A program made the position numbers and the translations under genes. This document shows positions 52,266 to 60,074 of a DNA stretch of 64,000 nucleotides, piece after piece. Under the pieces are notes generated by a model. That model had not been told where the DNA came from. It ran no database searches and saw only the letters and a list, made by a program, of their open reading frames with translations. The stretch's first letter is position 1. Each line of letters opens with the position of its first letter. The DNA comes from Lachnospiraceae bacterium. GTDB taxonomy: Bacteria > Bacillota > Clostridia > Lachnospirales > Lachnospiraceae. The DNA is taken from positions 1 to 64,000 of the forward strand of contig JAFRKV010000035.1 of NCBI GenBank assembly GCA_017431515.1. The letters are read 5' to 3'.

Positions 52266-53429
52266 ATGAGCAATGTCAGTTACAGCGCATCCGTGTTTGC
52301 GCTGGATCAAAGGCAGATCAATGATGCGAAAAAGAGCCAGTGGATCCGGATCACGATGGATGCGTCGATTGAGAGGGAAAAACTGCAGAAGGCGGTGGAT
52401 CGGGCGTGCGAGGTCTGCCCCTATGTGATGTATTCTCTGGAGAAAAAAGAGGGACGGCTGTATGGACATGTGAAGCATCCGGGGACGCTCAGGGTATTGG
52501 ATCATGTGCCGGAGCTGTTGGATGCGGAAGAAAATCAGGGGCTTCTGACAGCGGTTTGCGTGGAAGGAAACAGGGTCACGTTTCTGCAGAGTCATTGCCT
52601 GACAGACGGCAACGGGATCTTCTGGTTTGTGAGAGCCGTGCTGGACTTTTATGCGGGAAATGAGGCGACCTTGTATCAAGGCGCGACGGCGCCTGATTTT
52701 GACCGGGATCCTCTGGCGGAGCGCCTGCCGGAGGAAGAGGCCGGCGCAGAAGTTGCAGCGCCGGCGCAGGTGTTTGCCAGACCGGAAGCCGAGATGCCTT
52801 TTGAAGATGAGAATCTCCAATATCATGCTTCAGCCGAAGCATTTCAGAAACTGTACAAATCATTGCATTGCTCCCCGCAGGTGTTGCTGACGGCCATCGC
52901 GGCTCGTGCGGTACAGGAAGCTTATCCGGAAAATACAGACACGGTTTCCGTGCGGATCCCGGTGAACGCCAGAGCAGTACTGGAGACACCGAATACCTTT
53001 CAGAATTCCAGTTTGGTGAATCTCCGCGCCGAGCTGCCGACGGCGCTTTTGCAGGGAGAAAAGACGGAGGAACTTCTTACTGCAATCGCAGAGCAGATGG
53101 CCGGGCAAAACACGAAGGAAGATACGATTCATCAGCTGAATCTGTGGCGGGATCTGTTACTGGAATCAGATCAGACGAAGTTTTATCAGATGATCCAGAA
53201 GATGGCAGGTTCGGATTCCATGGTAGTGAGTTACCTCGGCAAAGCACTTGTGCCGGATGCCATCGCGCCCCAGGTGCAGGAGATTAAGGAAGGCATCCGC
53301 ATGTTCCCGTTGATGCTGTATGCCGTGATCTGCGGAGACAAGCTGGAGGTCACAGTGCGGGATGCCACCGGCGACGGGAAGATGCAGCAGGCGATGGAAA
53401 ATGTGCTGAAAGAGTTTGGATTGATTTAA
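52266..53429 (+). CDS. Condensation/alcohol acetyltransferase-fold protein 2
   Basis: The 387-aa paralogue of the preceding gene has the motif SHCLTDGNG (about 117-125), keeping both the catalytic His and the Asp-Gly of HHxxxDG. It is therefore the likelier active enzyme of the two. VVSYLGKALVPDAIAPQVQ near 325 corresponds to the second-lobe strand motif. ATG 52266 is chosen because GGAGACCGGAAG lies just upstream. An in-frame ATG at 52239 is possible. It is the last gene of the 44.4-53.4 kb set. No terminator was recognised after it, and a new promoter begins at 53471. Confidence 0.75.
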   Translation: MSNVSYSASVFALDQRQINDAKKSQWIRITMDASIEREKLQKAVDRACEVCPYVMYSLEKKEGRLYGHVKHPGTLRVLDHVPELLDAEENQGLLTAVCVEGNRVTFLQSHCLTDGNGIFWFVRAVLDFYAGNEATLYQGATAPDFDRDPLAERLPEEEAGAEVAAPAQVFARPEAEMPFEDENLQYHASAEAFQKLYKSLHCSPQVLLTAIAARAVQEAYPENTDTVSVRIPVNARAVLETPNTFQNSSLVNLRAELPTALLQGEKTEELLTAIAEQMAGQNTKEDTIHQLNLWRDLLLESDQTKFYQMIQKMAGSDSMVVSYLGKALVPDAIAPQVQEIKEGIRMFPLMLYAVICGDKLEVTVRDATGDGKMQQAMENVLKEFGLI

Positions 53430-53470
53430 GTGTTTTTCATGCGAACGGAATTGATGGCGATCGGGATGTC

Positions 53471-53499
53471 TTGTTGCTGCAGTTAGAACGTGGTATGGT
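53471..53499 (+). promoter_or_regulatory. Promoter for the small gene pair at 53.6 kb
   Basis: TTGTTG (53471-53476), 17 bases and TATGGT (53494-53499) with an extended TGG lie about 90 bases before the first small gene. Apart from this, 53430-53589 holds nothing recognised. Confidence 0.6.
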
Positions 53500-53589
53500 A
53501 TAGATGTAAGGGCGATGGAAAAATGCTGGTCAATAGCTTTGACTTCTATATCATGCGATTACTACTTTTGAAACGGCGGGGGGGATTGT

Positions 53590-53868
53590 ATGCTTTATCC
53601 TTTTATGACACTGGAAGATGAAACGGAGATCGTACATTCTGAGGCGATTCTGAAAGATGGGGAAGAACAGGTAAAGGTCGTGATTGAGAAACCTGTGGAA
53701 GGTGGCTTTCATTCTGCGGTGTGTTGGCTTCCAAAATATAAATGGGAGGAGATTAATGGCTTTCATGACGCAGAGATAGAGGGCTTTCAGGCGTTCTTGG
53801 AAAGCGTGTCGCATGTGATCATAGAGTTGGCTAGAAATGGGGGTTTTGAGCGTGCCGCAGGTTTTTAA
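53590..53868 (+). CDS. Small protein, possible antitoxin-like partner of DUF4160
   Basis: This 92-aa acidic protein shows the pattern GGFHSAVCWLPKYKWEEINGF then IIELARNGGF (by position 48-88). It has the look of small regulatory proteins found beside DUF4160 genes in toxin-antitoxin-like pairs. A G-rich ribosome site (CGGGGGGATT) precedes ATG 53590. Its end overlaps the next gene by 17 bases. The composition is more AT-rich than the flanking operons, suggesting acquired DNA. Function is not shown. Confidence 0.55.
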   Translation: MLYPFMTLEDETEIVHSEAILKDGEEQVKVVIEKPVEGGFHSAVCWLPKYKWEEINGFHDAEIEGFQAFLESVSHVIIELARNGGFERAAGF

Positions 53869-54067
53869 GATTGGTGGGTACCTGGTCTATTTTTGGGTGA
53901 ATGAAGGCGATCCCCTTGAACCAGTCCATGTCCAAGTTGAGCTATTATTGCTGAGCCGCGGTGTGGGAGGTCAGGATGTATTTCATAGATGGTCGTATCA
54001 TAAGCGCGAACTTAGGTTTTTTGCCAAGACAATAGTCTGTGAAAGAAGGCTGAAAGAAGAATCATAA
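53852..54067 (+). CDS. DUF4160-like protein, diverged
   Basis: VPQVFKIGGYLVYFWVNEGD...PVHVQV matches the opening of DUF4160 proteins (P-x-V-F-x-I-G-x-Y-x-x-x-F-x-x-N-E, then H-x-H-V). The second half (FHRWSYHKRELRFFAKTIVCERRLKEE) keeps only the final helix pattern. The central H-x-H reads VHVQV with the first His lost, so it may be degenerate. GTG 53852 gives the usual N-terminus, and ATG 53837 is the alternative. It overlaps the preceding small gene, as in type II toxin-antitoxin pairs. Confidence 0.5.
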   Translation: MPQVFKIGGYLVYFWVNEGDPLEPVHVQVELLLLSRGVGGQDVFHRWSYHKRELRFFAKTIVCERRLKEES

Positions 54068-54072
54068 TTCCC

Positions 54073-54101
54073 TTGTGGCAGAGTGGTTCTTGTGATATAG
54101 T
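54073..54101 (+). promoter_or_regulatory. Promoter for the structured RNA at 54.1 kb
   Basis: TTGTGG (54073-54078), 17 bases and TATAGT (54096-54101) preceded by TGA form an extended -10 promoter. Transcription would start near 54108, right before the folded region. Confidence 0.7.
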
Positions 54102-54107
54102 AGAAGC

Positions 54108-54343
54108 GGAATCCAAAACAGAATAACGGTGTACCACCGGACAGAGCGCCAACTCTGCCCGGCAGGGATGGCAGTAGGGCTGCCACACAATACAGACAAA
54201 GTCTGCGGCACACACGGGTAATTGTAGCATACCGGATGGTTGTTTACAAGGTTCGTGGTGGTGCTGGTTTTCCTATTCAGGCAGGTCTGGCGTTTTCAAA
54301 ACAAACGGATACAGGTGTGGACGCACACTTGTGTCCGTTTTTT
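54108..54343 (+). ncRNA. Unidentified structured RNA or riboswitch-like leader
   Basis: A promoter and a strong terminator delimit about 236 bases with no credible gene. A closing stem CGGTGT/ATACCG (54127-54132 with 54229-54234) encloses hairpin CAGAG-N6-CTCTG (54142-54157). It also encloses a stem CCCG/CGGG (54158-54161 with 54215-54218), which contains hairpins GGCAG-N5-CTGCC (54170-54184) and CAGAC-AAA-GTCTG (54193-54205). This is a compact multi-junction fold. It ends 34 bases before the lipoprotein start, so it could be a regulatory leader whose terminator is the switch, or a stand-alone small RNA. I could not match it to a known class. Confidence 0.6.
54305..54343 (+). terminator. Rho-independent terminator of the structured RNA
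   Basis: ACGGATACAGGTGTG (54305-54319) pairs with CACACTTGTGTCCGT (54324-54338) over 15 positions, two of them G-T, across a GACG loop. T6 follows at 54338-54343. It would stop transcription before the lipoprotein gene unless opened. Confidence 0.9.
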
Positions 54344-54377
54344 GGATTCCGAAAAACGAAAGGGAGGAGCTCTATTG

Positions 54378-55279
54378 ATGAAAAAAGGTTGGTATTCGTG
54401 CTGATGACAGCGATGGTTGCGGCTGCAGCGGGATGCTGACAGGGAGCTGCACCGCAAAAGGAGACTGCATCCGAGGCGGCTGCGGTGGAGGAAACCGCCG
54501 GGAGCGAGGTAATGGAAGCGGAAACGGCGTCTGAGACGGAGCAGCAGGAAGTGACCGAGGAAACCGAAGAAACAGAAGAAACAGAGACCGATGACGCGTT
54601 TGGGCAGGAATATCTTGCAAAGGTCTACCCGCTTATGGAGCAAAAAAACTATGAGGGGCTGAAGAAACTGACAACCTCTGCGGAGGCGCAGGAAGTGCTG
54701 AATGGCATGAAGGAGGATGTGGTGACCTATCAGCCGGATCGGACAGAGCAGGATATTTCCGGCACAGGGGTCGGGCTTTATCGTTACCACGGGAAGGGTG
54801 GCGTCGGAACCGCTTACTACTATTATTTTGGCGACTATGATGACGGAATACGGCATGGAAACGGTTTTACCTTCCATCCCTTAGACGGCGGATGGGAAAG
54901 ATACGAGGGAAACTGGGAATCGGATGTCCCGCAGGAAACATTTACCAAAAAGGAAACCGGACTCTACAACGGAGAACCTTATGAAGCAACCACCACTGGA
55001 AACATGACGGATGGTCTGGAAAACGGTGACTTCAAAGAGACAGTCAATGCACTTGGGCTGCAATTTGAGATGAACTGGACATCCGAGAACGGTGTGGCGC
55101 TGGATATCTATGATGGATTTGAGGATTGGGTCAAACAGTATCTTGCAGAAATCCATCAGCCCGGTTATTCATTATATGCACTGTCAATGCCGAGCGACGG
55201 ACAAAACGTGTATTTATGGTGGAACATTTATGATCCGTTCAATGAGAAACTGGGGATTTATAAATATACGTTTGAGTAG
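54378..55279 (+). pseudogene. Broken lipoprotein gene with MORN-like repeats
   Basis: GGGAGGAG followed by ATG 54378 starts a lipoprotein signal, but the reading frame is wrong by one base in the A-run after the ATG. Restoring one A gives MKKRLVFVLMTAMVAAAAGC, a textbook lipobox. The lipobox Cys is then followed by an in-frame TGA (54437-54439), after which the same frame stays open to 55279. The body has an acidic Glu/Thr-rich spacer and MORN-like strands (GNGFTFHPLDGGWERYEGNW). GTG 54485 could start a fragment without signal. Two lesions suggest decay, though sequencing error or slippage at the A-run is possible. Confidence 0.7.
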
Positions 55280-55479
55280 AGTCATCAGAAAAGAAGAAAT
55301 CTTGGATAGATTCGAGTGCGACACATGATAAGAATCCACACTCGTGATGGAGGTACGATGAAGGTATAAAAGTTTAAGGCATAAAAACGCGAATGTGTTT
55401 CACGATAAAGTAGATGAGATGCATCATTTTTTATGTAAAGACACACTTTTGGGTTAGTATATTGGGGAAAGGACATATT

Positions 55480-56433
55480 ATGTTTTGTGTGAAATGCGGA
55501 AATCAACTGCCAGATGATGCTTTATTCTGCACGAAGTGTGGGGCAAAGATAATAATCGGGAACCAACAGAATAGAACTACTACTTCCAACACGAATGGGA
55601 AGCCTAGAGGGAAACAGGATCAAAAAGGAGATCGTCTAACTAGAATTTTGATTGGTGTAGGAATCTGCGCTTCGGCGGTGGCAGTGATTGTGGGCGTAGT
55701 GATTGCCGGAAAAATGATGAAAGAAGCTGCATTAAGACTTGAGTCCAAACAAAACTCTTATGGGTATGATCAAAATAATGATGTTAGTCAAGCAGATGCA
55801 GTTATTGAGAATGATATATCTTTCGAACCCAGTGCAAGGGTTCTTAATCCAGATATGGAATATCCGATTGTGCAAATTGATGATATGGTGATTACATTAG
55901 ATGCCACATATAGCTTGGCGGATCTATTTGATGCGATGGATAACTCTGTGCTGGGGGATGACCTGTGGCTAAGAAAGCCTAATGGAGAGAGATTGAAGAG
56001 AAATTCGACAGTCATTAATCCAGATCAAGCGTATGGATGGGATTTAATGTATAAGGATGAGCTTGTGGGAGAGATAATTGGATCTGCACAGCAAAAAGAT
56101 TATTATTCCACTAATGAAATATTTATAGAAATGGTTAATAGTCCTGTTATCATACAACACTCCCCTTCTGACAGACTTAGTAAGTCTGTAAGTCAAAACC
56201 CTACAATAGAACATGTTCTTTTTTGGAGAAATTATCGAAGTAGTGAGCCTAAAACAATAGAAACGTTATCAATGGAGATGGATGCGTTAGAAATGAGCCA
56301 TAAACTAGACTATAATGGGGGAACAATGAGGTGTGGTAACGCTACATTTGTTAGAGAAGGAGAGAGCAGTTACACATTGCTTTCGGTTATTGGCCTGAAC
56401 AGAAATGTTGCGATATCTAGAGGCATTCTCTAA
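55480..56433 (+). CDS. Zinc-ribbon, single-TM protein of unknown function
   Basis: This 317-aa protein begins with the double zinc knuckle MFCVKCGNQLPDDALFCTKCG (by position 1-21, CxxC...CxxC). A polar linker, one TM helix (about 55-75, ILIGVGICASAVAVIVGVVI) and a C-terminal domain of about 230 residues, probably outside the cell, follow. GGGGAAAGG supports ATG 55480, and the open frame to 55414 has no ribosome site. Base composition is clearly AT-richer than the core genes. The 200 bases before it hold only a CGAGTG/CACTCG inverted repeat near 55312-55345. A decayed relative follows at 56563. Confidence 0.7.
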   Translation: MFCVKCGNQLPDDALFCTKCGAKIIIGNQQNRTTTSNTNGKPRGKQDQKGDRLTRILIGVGICASAVAVIVGVVIAGKMMKEAALRLESKQNSYGYDQNNDVSQADAVIENDISFEPSARVLNPDMEYPIVQIDDMVITLDATYSLADLFDAMDNSVLGDDLWLRKPNGERLKRNSTVINPDQAYGWDLMYKDELVGEIIGSAQQKDYYSTNEIFIEMVNSPVIIQHSPSDRLSKSVSQNPTIEHVLFWRNYRSSEPKTIETLSMEMDALEMSHKLDYNGGTMRCGNATFVREGESSYTLLSVIGLNRNVAISRGIL

Positions 56434-56562
56434 ATTGGAATAGGCATAGATCCTTGGTAGAGACGTTTTCAACGCAGTAGAAAGGATTTTTATACAGGAA
56501 TTTGATGATTTGTTAGGAGCTAGATCCAAATCACTAACATTTGTGTAAGGGAGATGGTCGAA

Positions 56563-57095
56563 ATGTATTGTACAAATTGTGGAGAAAAAGTGATACGGGG
56601 AGACAATTATTGCAAGTCGTGTGGAAGTAGGATTACTAGTGCAGCAATATAGTATCCGTTGAAGCATGCTGAGGCAGAAAGTGACAGAAATTCACGAATT
56701 TATCAAAAAGAGGTTGGAACGCCTGCCTCTCATGATAATTCCAGAGGAAAGAAAATAATCAAGACGATTATCATCTCTGGGATTATTATTGTAGCTGCTT
56801 GTGTATTGTTTCGGATAGGAAAAATAATTAAATGTGATATAGAAGATGTTGAGAGGCGGTTCAAGAGTATCCGGAATTACAGAAGCGAATAGAGGGTGGA
56901 GAATACATAAACAACTTATATAAAATTCGCATAGAAGACCGTATCCAACATGAACATGAGATCCCTTTGTATACGAAGATCTATTATCTTGTAAATATAT
57001 CTGCAGGTTGTCTTCTTTGTACGGGAGTGGCTTTTATGCTGATTCTTTCATGGCGATTGATTTCAGAAGAAAAAAGAAAGAAACATCCTACTTAG
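56563..57095 (+). pseudogene. Decayed zinc-ribbon membrane protein gene
   Basis: ATG 56563 opens a zinc ribbon (MYCTNCGEKVIRGDNYCKSCG by position) that stops at an in-frame TAG (56650-56652). The same frame then continues through a linker and a TM helix (IIKTIIISGIIIVAACVLF). Near 56855 the protein-like sequence jumps to another frame (AVQEYPELQKRIEGGEYINN...) and runs on, with a second TM helix, to TAG 57093-57095. One nonsense and one frameshift lesion therefore split a protein with the same zinc-ribbon plus TM start as the gene at 55480. Parts may still be translated, but the whole is probably non-functional. Confidence 0.65.
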
Positions 57096-57229
57096 AAAGA
57101 TGCAGATTATAAGTGCAAGGCATGAAACAGTAGTCAGTAAATGGATAGATGTATTCGGAGAGTTGAGCTGTTGCTGAGTCACGCTTTATGAATTTCGCAG
57201 AAATAGTTTGGCAAGCGCAAAAATTCCTC

Positions 57230-57258
57230 TTGACGCCGCCGGCAAAACATGTTATCTT
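57230..57258 (+). promoter_or_regulatory. Promoter of the infC-rpmI-rplT operon
   Basis: TTGACG (57230-57235), 17 bases and TATCTT (57253-57258) lie 216 bases before infC, leaving a long untranslated leader. 57096-57229 holds nothing recognised. Confidence 0.8.
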
Positions 57259-57264
57259 ACCAAT

Positions 57265-57458
57265 GTTGCAAACAATCAAGCAGAGTATCCACTCTCACCT
57301 CAGCGCGTCGTGAGCCACAACTCACGGATGAAATGGCGGCAGATGCTTTCTGATGTATTGCCGGATAAAGCGACTCGGGTTGATACGGTTTTAAACAGCG
57401 CAGGTACTGCGCGTTTGAAAGGTATTTTATGTGGATAGTCTGACTATCCACTTTTTTT
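57265..57458 (+). promoter_or_regulatory. infC leader with transcription attenuator (L20-type)
   Basis: The roughly 200-base leader ends in an intrinsic terminator directly before the infC ribosome site. TATCCAC at 57286-57292, early in the leader, is complementary to GTGGATA (57431-57437) in the 5' arm of the terminator. The two folds are therefore mutually exclusive, as an antiterminator requires. In Bacillus subtilis ribosomal protein L20 controls this operon by such a leader, and rplT is the third gene here. L20 control is inferred from that precedent. Confidence 0.7.
57431..57458 (+). terminator. Attenuator terminator before infC
   Basis: GTGGATAGT (57431-57439) pairs perfectly with ACTATCCAC (57443-57451) across a CTG loop and is followed by T7. 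It lies 2 bases upstream of the infC Shine-Dalgarno (GGAGGG, 57461-57466), so it must be bypassed for expression. Confidence 0.9.
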
Positions 57459-57474
57459 ATGGAGGGTTAAAGCC

Positions 57475-57978
57475 ATTAAACAACTGATCAATGAACAGAT
57501 CCGCGACAAAGAGATCCGCGTGATCGGAGCGGACGGAGAGCAGCTTGGAGTTATGCCGACGAAGGATGCACAGCATCTTGCAGATGAGGCGGAGCTTGAT
57601 CTCGTGATGATCGCCCCGACGGCGAAGCCGCCGGTCTGCCGGATTGTCGATTACGGAAAGTTCAAGTACGAACAGCTCCGGAAAGAAAAGGAAGCGCGTA
57701 AAAAGCAAAAGATCGTGGAAATCAAGGAGATTCGTCTTTCTCCGAATATTGACACGAACGACCTGAATACCAAGATCAACGCAGCGAAGAAATTCCTTTC
57801 CAAAGGGAACAAGGTGAAGATCACCCTTCGTTTCCGGGGGCGCGAGATGGCGCACATGCGTGAGAACCAGCACATTCTGAACGACTTCGCAGAGAAGCTC
57901 GGGGAGAATGCGGTGGTGGAAAAAGCGCCGAAGATTGAAGGACGTACCATCAGCATGGTGGTTTCCGAAAAAAAGTGA
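57475..57978 (+). CDS. infC: Translation initiation factor IF-3
   Basis: IF-3 binds the 30S subunit and checks start-codon pairing. The gene starts at ATT 57475, 8 bases after GGAGGG. This rare AUU start is conserved in infC genes, because IF-3 itself discriminates against it and so limits its own synthesis. Starting at the next usable codon (GTG 57520) would remove the conserved [13 protein letters not shown] opening. The 167 residues cover the N domain (to about 75), the lysine-rich linker ([14 protein letters not shown]) and the C domain ([16 protein letters not shown]). rpmI and rplT follow. Confidence 0.96.
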   Translation: MKQLINEQIRDKEIRVIGADGEQLGVMPTKDAQHLADEAELDLVMIAPTAKPPVCRIVDYGKFKYEQLRKEKEARKKQKIVEIKEIRLSPNIDTNDLNTKINAAKKFLSKGNKVKITLRFRGREMAHMRENQHILNDFAEKLGENAVVEKAPKIEGRTISMVVSEKK

Positions 57979-58021
57979 CAAACACGCAAGTGAGGGCTTG
58001 CTGATAAAGGAGGAAAACGAA

Positions 58022-58219
58022 ATGCCAAAGATGAAGACCAAAAGCGCGGCAGCAAAGCGCTTTAAACTGACCGGAAGCGGAAAGCTCAAAAGAAACAAGG
58101 CCTACAGACGTCACATCCTGACGAAGAAGACCACAAAGAACAAGAGAAACCTGCGTCATGCGGAAGTCATGGATCCGAGCAACGAGAAGGTAATGAAGAA
58201 GATTCTGCCGTATCTGTAA
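58022..58219 (+). CDS. rpmI: 50S ribosomal protein L35
   Basis: This is a 65-aa, very basic protein. [20 protein letters not shown] and the [17 protein letters not shown] segment (by position 28-45) are the family signature. AAAGGAGGAAAACGA precedes ATG 58022, and the longer open frame to 57908 runs inside infC. It lies 43 bases after infC in the standard operon order. Confidence 0.98.
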   Translation: MPKMKTKSAAAKRFKLTGSGKLKRNKAYRRHILTKKTTKNKRNLRHAEVMDPSNEKVMKKILPYL

Positions 58220-58304
58220 GAAATGCCGGCGGCAAATGCAGTCCGGAAAACGGAATCGAAGTGACAGGTTACAGATACGTTATCGAAAAAAGGAGTGAAT
58301 AAAA

Positions 58305-58661
58305 ATGGCCAGAGTAAAAGGCGGTTTAAACGCAAAGAAAAAACATAACAGAGTATTGAAGCTTGCAAAGGGCTATCGCGGCGCCCGCAGCAAACAGTAT
58401 CGCGTGGCAAAGCAGTCCGTGATGCGGGCATTGACCAGCAGCTATGCAGGCAGAAAGCAGCGGAAGCGCCAGATGCGCAGCCTCTGGATCGCGCGTATCA
58501 ATGCGGCGGCACGGATGAACGGGCTTTCCTACAGCAAGTTTATGTACGGACTGAAGCTGGCAGGCGTGGAGATGAACCGGAAGGTGCTTGCGGATATGGC
58601 GGTCAATGATGCGGACGGCTTCACGACCCTGGCAGAGCTTGCCAAGGAAAAGGTTGCATAA
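58305..58661 (+). CDS. rplT: 50S ribosomal protein L20
   Basis: This 118-aa basic protein binds 23S rRNA early in 50S assembly and, in relatives, also the leader of its own operon. [20 protein letters not shown] and [20 protein letters not shown] are diagnostic, and [20 protein letters not shown] continues the family pattern. AAAGGAGTGAATAAAA precedes the ATG. It is the probable regulator of the attenuator at 57265-57458. Confidence 0.98.
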   Translation: MARVKGGLNAKKKHNRVLKLAKGYRGARSKQYRVAKQSVMRALTSSYAGRKQRKRQMRSLWIARINAAARMNGLSYSKFMYGLKLAGVEMNRKVLADMAVNDADGFTTLAELAKEKVA

Positions 58662-58738
58662 AGAGACAGAGGATCGAGGCGGAACAGACACGACTGAAAC
58701 TGGACACAGCAGGGCAAAGAGTAAAGGAGCGGAGACAA

Positions 58739-59755
58739 ATGGCAATTTTGGTGACCGGCGGAGCCGGATATATCGGGAGCCATACCTGTGTGGAGCTGCT
58801 CGATGCGGGATACGAAGTGGTGGTGCTGGATAACCTTTCCAATGCCAGCGAAAAAGCGCTGGAGCGCGTGAAAGAGCTGACCGGCAAAGACCTGGTGTTT
58901 TATCGGGGGGATATCCTTGACCGGGAGATCCTGAAACGTATTTTTGCGGAGCAGAAGATCGACAGCTGTATTCATTTTGCGGGATTAAAGGCTGTCGGTG
59001 AGTCGGTGCAAAAACCCTGGGAATACTACAACAATAACATCAGCGGGACCCTGACACTTGTGGATGAGATGCGCCGTCACGGCTGCAAGAACATCATCTT
59101 TTCCAGCTCCTCTACGGTTTATGGGACGCCGGAGAAAGTACCGGTGACGGAGGAGACGCCGAAGGGGGTCTGTACCAATCCTTACGGCTGGACGAAGCAC
59201 ATGCTGGAGCAGATCTTATCGGATGTGCAGAATGCGGATCCGGAGTGGAACGTGATCTTACTTCGGTATTTCAATCCGATCGGGGCGCATAAGAGCGGCA
59301 GGATCGGGGAGAACCCGAACGGCATCCCGAACAACTTGATGCCTTATATCACGCAGGTTGCTGTCGGAAAGCTTGAAAAACTCGGCATATTCGGTGATGA
59401 CTATGACACACCGGACGGGACGGGAGTGCGTGATTATATTCATGTGGTGGATCTCGCGGTCGGCCATGTGAAGGCACTGAAAAAGATCGAAGAGAATGCG
59501 GGACTTTGCATTTACAATCTCGGTACCGGCGTGGGATACAGCGTGCTGGATATCGTAAAAAGCTTCGAGGAAGCCACCGGCATCAAGATCCCCTATGAGA
59601 TCAAGCCGCGCCGCGCTGGCGATATCGCGATGAACTACGCGAATGCCGAAAAGGCGGAAAAAGAGCTGGGATGGAAGGCCGAGAACGGGATCCGCGAAAT
59701 GTGCGCAGACAGCTGGAATTGGCAGAAAAACAATCCCAACGGCTTTGAAGATTAA
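58739..59755 (+). CDS. galE: UDP-glucose 4-epimerase
   Basis: GalE interconverts UDP-glucose and UDP-galactose for sugar use and cell-surface polysaccharides. The 338-aa protein is a full-length short-chain dehydrogenase with NAD-binding [20 protein letters not shown] at the start. It has the catalytic Ser in FSSSSTVYG and [10 protein letters not shown] with the Tyr-x-x-x-Lys pair. [15 protein letters not shown] is also typical. AAAGGAGCGGAG supports ATG 58739. It is co-directional with rplT, 77 bases downstream, with no terminator between them. Confidence 0.97.
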   Translation: MAILVTGGAGYIGSHTCVELLDAGYEVVVLDNLSNASEKALERVKELTGKDLVFYRGDILDREILKRIFAEQKIDSCIHFAGLKAVGESVQKPWEYYNNNISGTLTLVDEMRRHGCKNIIFSSSSTVYGTPEKVPVTEETPKGVCTNPYGWTKHMLEQILSDVQNADPEWNVILLRYFNPIGAHKSGRIGENPNGIPNNLMPYITQVAVGKLEKLGIFGDDYDTPDGTGVRDYIHVVDLAVGHVKALKKIEENAGLCIYNLGTGVGYSVLDIVKSFEEATGIKIPYEIKPRRAGDIAMNYANAEKAEKELGWKAENGIREMCADSWNWQKNNPNGFED

Positions 59756-59763
59756 AAAAATAC

Positions 59764-59792
59764 TTGCATTCATTCCGTGAGCATGTTACAAT
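59764..59792 (+). promoter_or_regulatory. Promoter of tRNA-Glu
   Basis: TTGCAT (59764-59769), 17 bases and TACAAT (59787-59792) end 15 bases before the tRNA, giving a very short 5' leader. Confidence 0.8.
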
Positions 59793-59807
59793 GTGTCTCA
59801 CGGTCAT

Positions 59808-59879
59808 GGTTCGTTGGTCAAGCGGTTAAGACGCCGCCCTCTCACGGCGGAAACAGGGGTTCGATTCCCCTACGAACTG
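59808..59879 (+). tRNA. tRNA-Glu (anticodon CUC)
   Basis: The 72-base cloverleaf has acceptor GGTTCGT/ACGAACT (first pair G-T). D-arm sequence TGGTCAAGCGGTTAAGA follows. Anticodon stem CCGCC/GGCGG carries loop CTCTCAC, which places CTC as the anticodon for GAG. T-arm AGGGG/CCCCT with TTCGATT follows. CCA is not encoded. The sequence is very close to Firmicutes tRNA-Glu. It has its own promoter and terminator. Confidence 0.95.
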
Positions 59880-59899
59880 TTTTTAAGAGCCCAACCCTG

Positions 59900-59932
59900 A
59901 AAAACACTCAGATGAAATCCGGGTGTTTTTTT
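59900..59932 (+). terminator. Terminator after tRNA-Glu
   Basis: AAAAACACTC (59900-59909) pairs with GGGTGTTTTT (59921-59930) with one G-T pair and an 11-base loop, followed by more T residues. It ends the tRNA transcript. Confidence 0.85.
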
Positions 59933-59973
59933 CTTGGATTGAACAAAAAACTGCGAAAAAAACGCAAAATCCC

Positions 59974-60002
59974 TTGCATCCGCGGATAAAAAGTGTTAAG
60001 GT
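59974..60002 (+). promoter_or_regulatory. Promoter of the rimP-nusA-infB operon
   Basis: TTGCAT (59974-59979), 17 bases and TAAGGT (59997-60002) with an extended TG-T before the -10 lie about 70 bases before rimP. Confidence 0.55.
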
Positions 60003-60029
60003 TACATAGGTTCATAAGAGTACGACAGT

Positions 60030-60052
60030 GAGAGTGGGTTTTGCCCACTCTC
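60030..60052 (+). promoter_or_regulatory. rimP leader hairpin
   Basis: GAGAGTGGG (60030-60038) pairs perfectly with CCCACTCTC (60044-60052) across a TTTTG loop, and a short T-rich stretch (AAGTTTTG) follows. A hairpin of this kind before rimP is known in Firmicutes as the rimP-leader motif. It could act as a weak terminator or attenuator for the operon. Confidence 0.65.
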
Positions 60053-60074
60053 AAGTTTTGTGGGGAAACGGCCT

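Noticed and set aside
54236-54439. 67-codon open frame
   Set aside because: It runs through the terminator of the structured RNA and into the lipoprotein signal sequence. Only the signal part is meaningful and it belongs to the broken lipoprotein gene.
53430-57229. Mobile element or genomic island
   Set aside because: Composition differs and genes are decayed, but no transposase, integrase, terminal repeat or target-site duplication was seen. The nearest tRNA lies beyond the patch and shows no att repeat.
57208-57438. 76-codon open frame before infC
   Set aside because: It covers the infC promoter and attenuator. The region is explained by RNA structure and the peptide resembles nothing.
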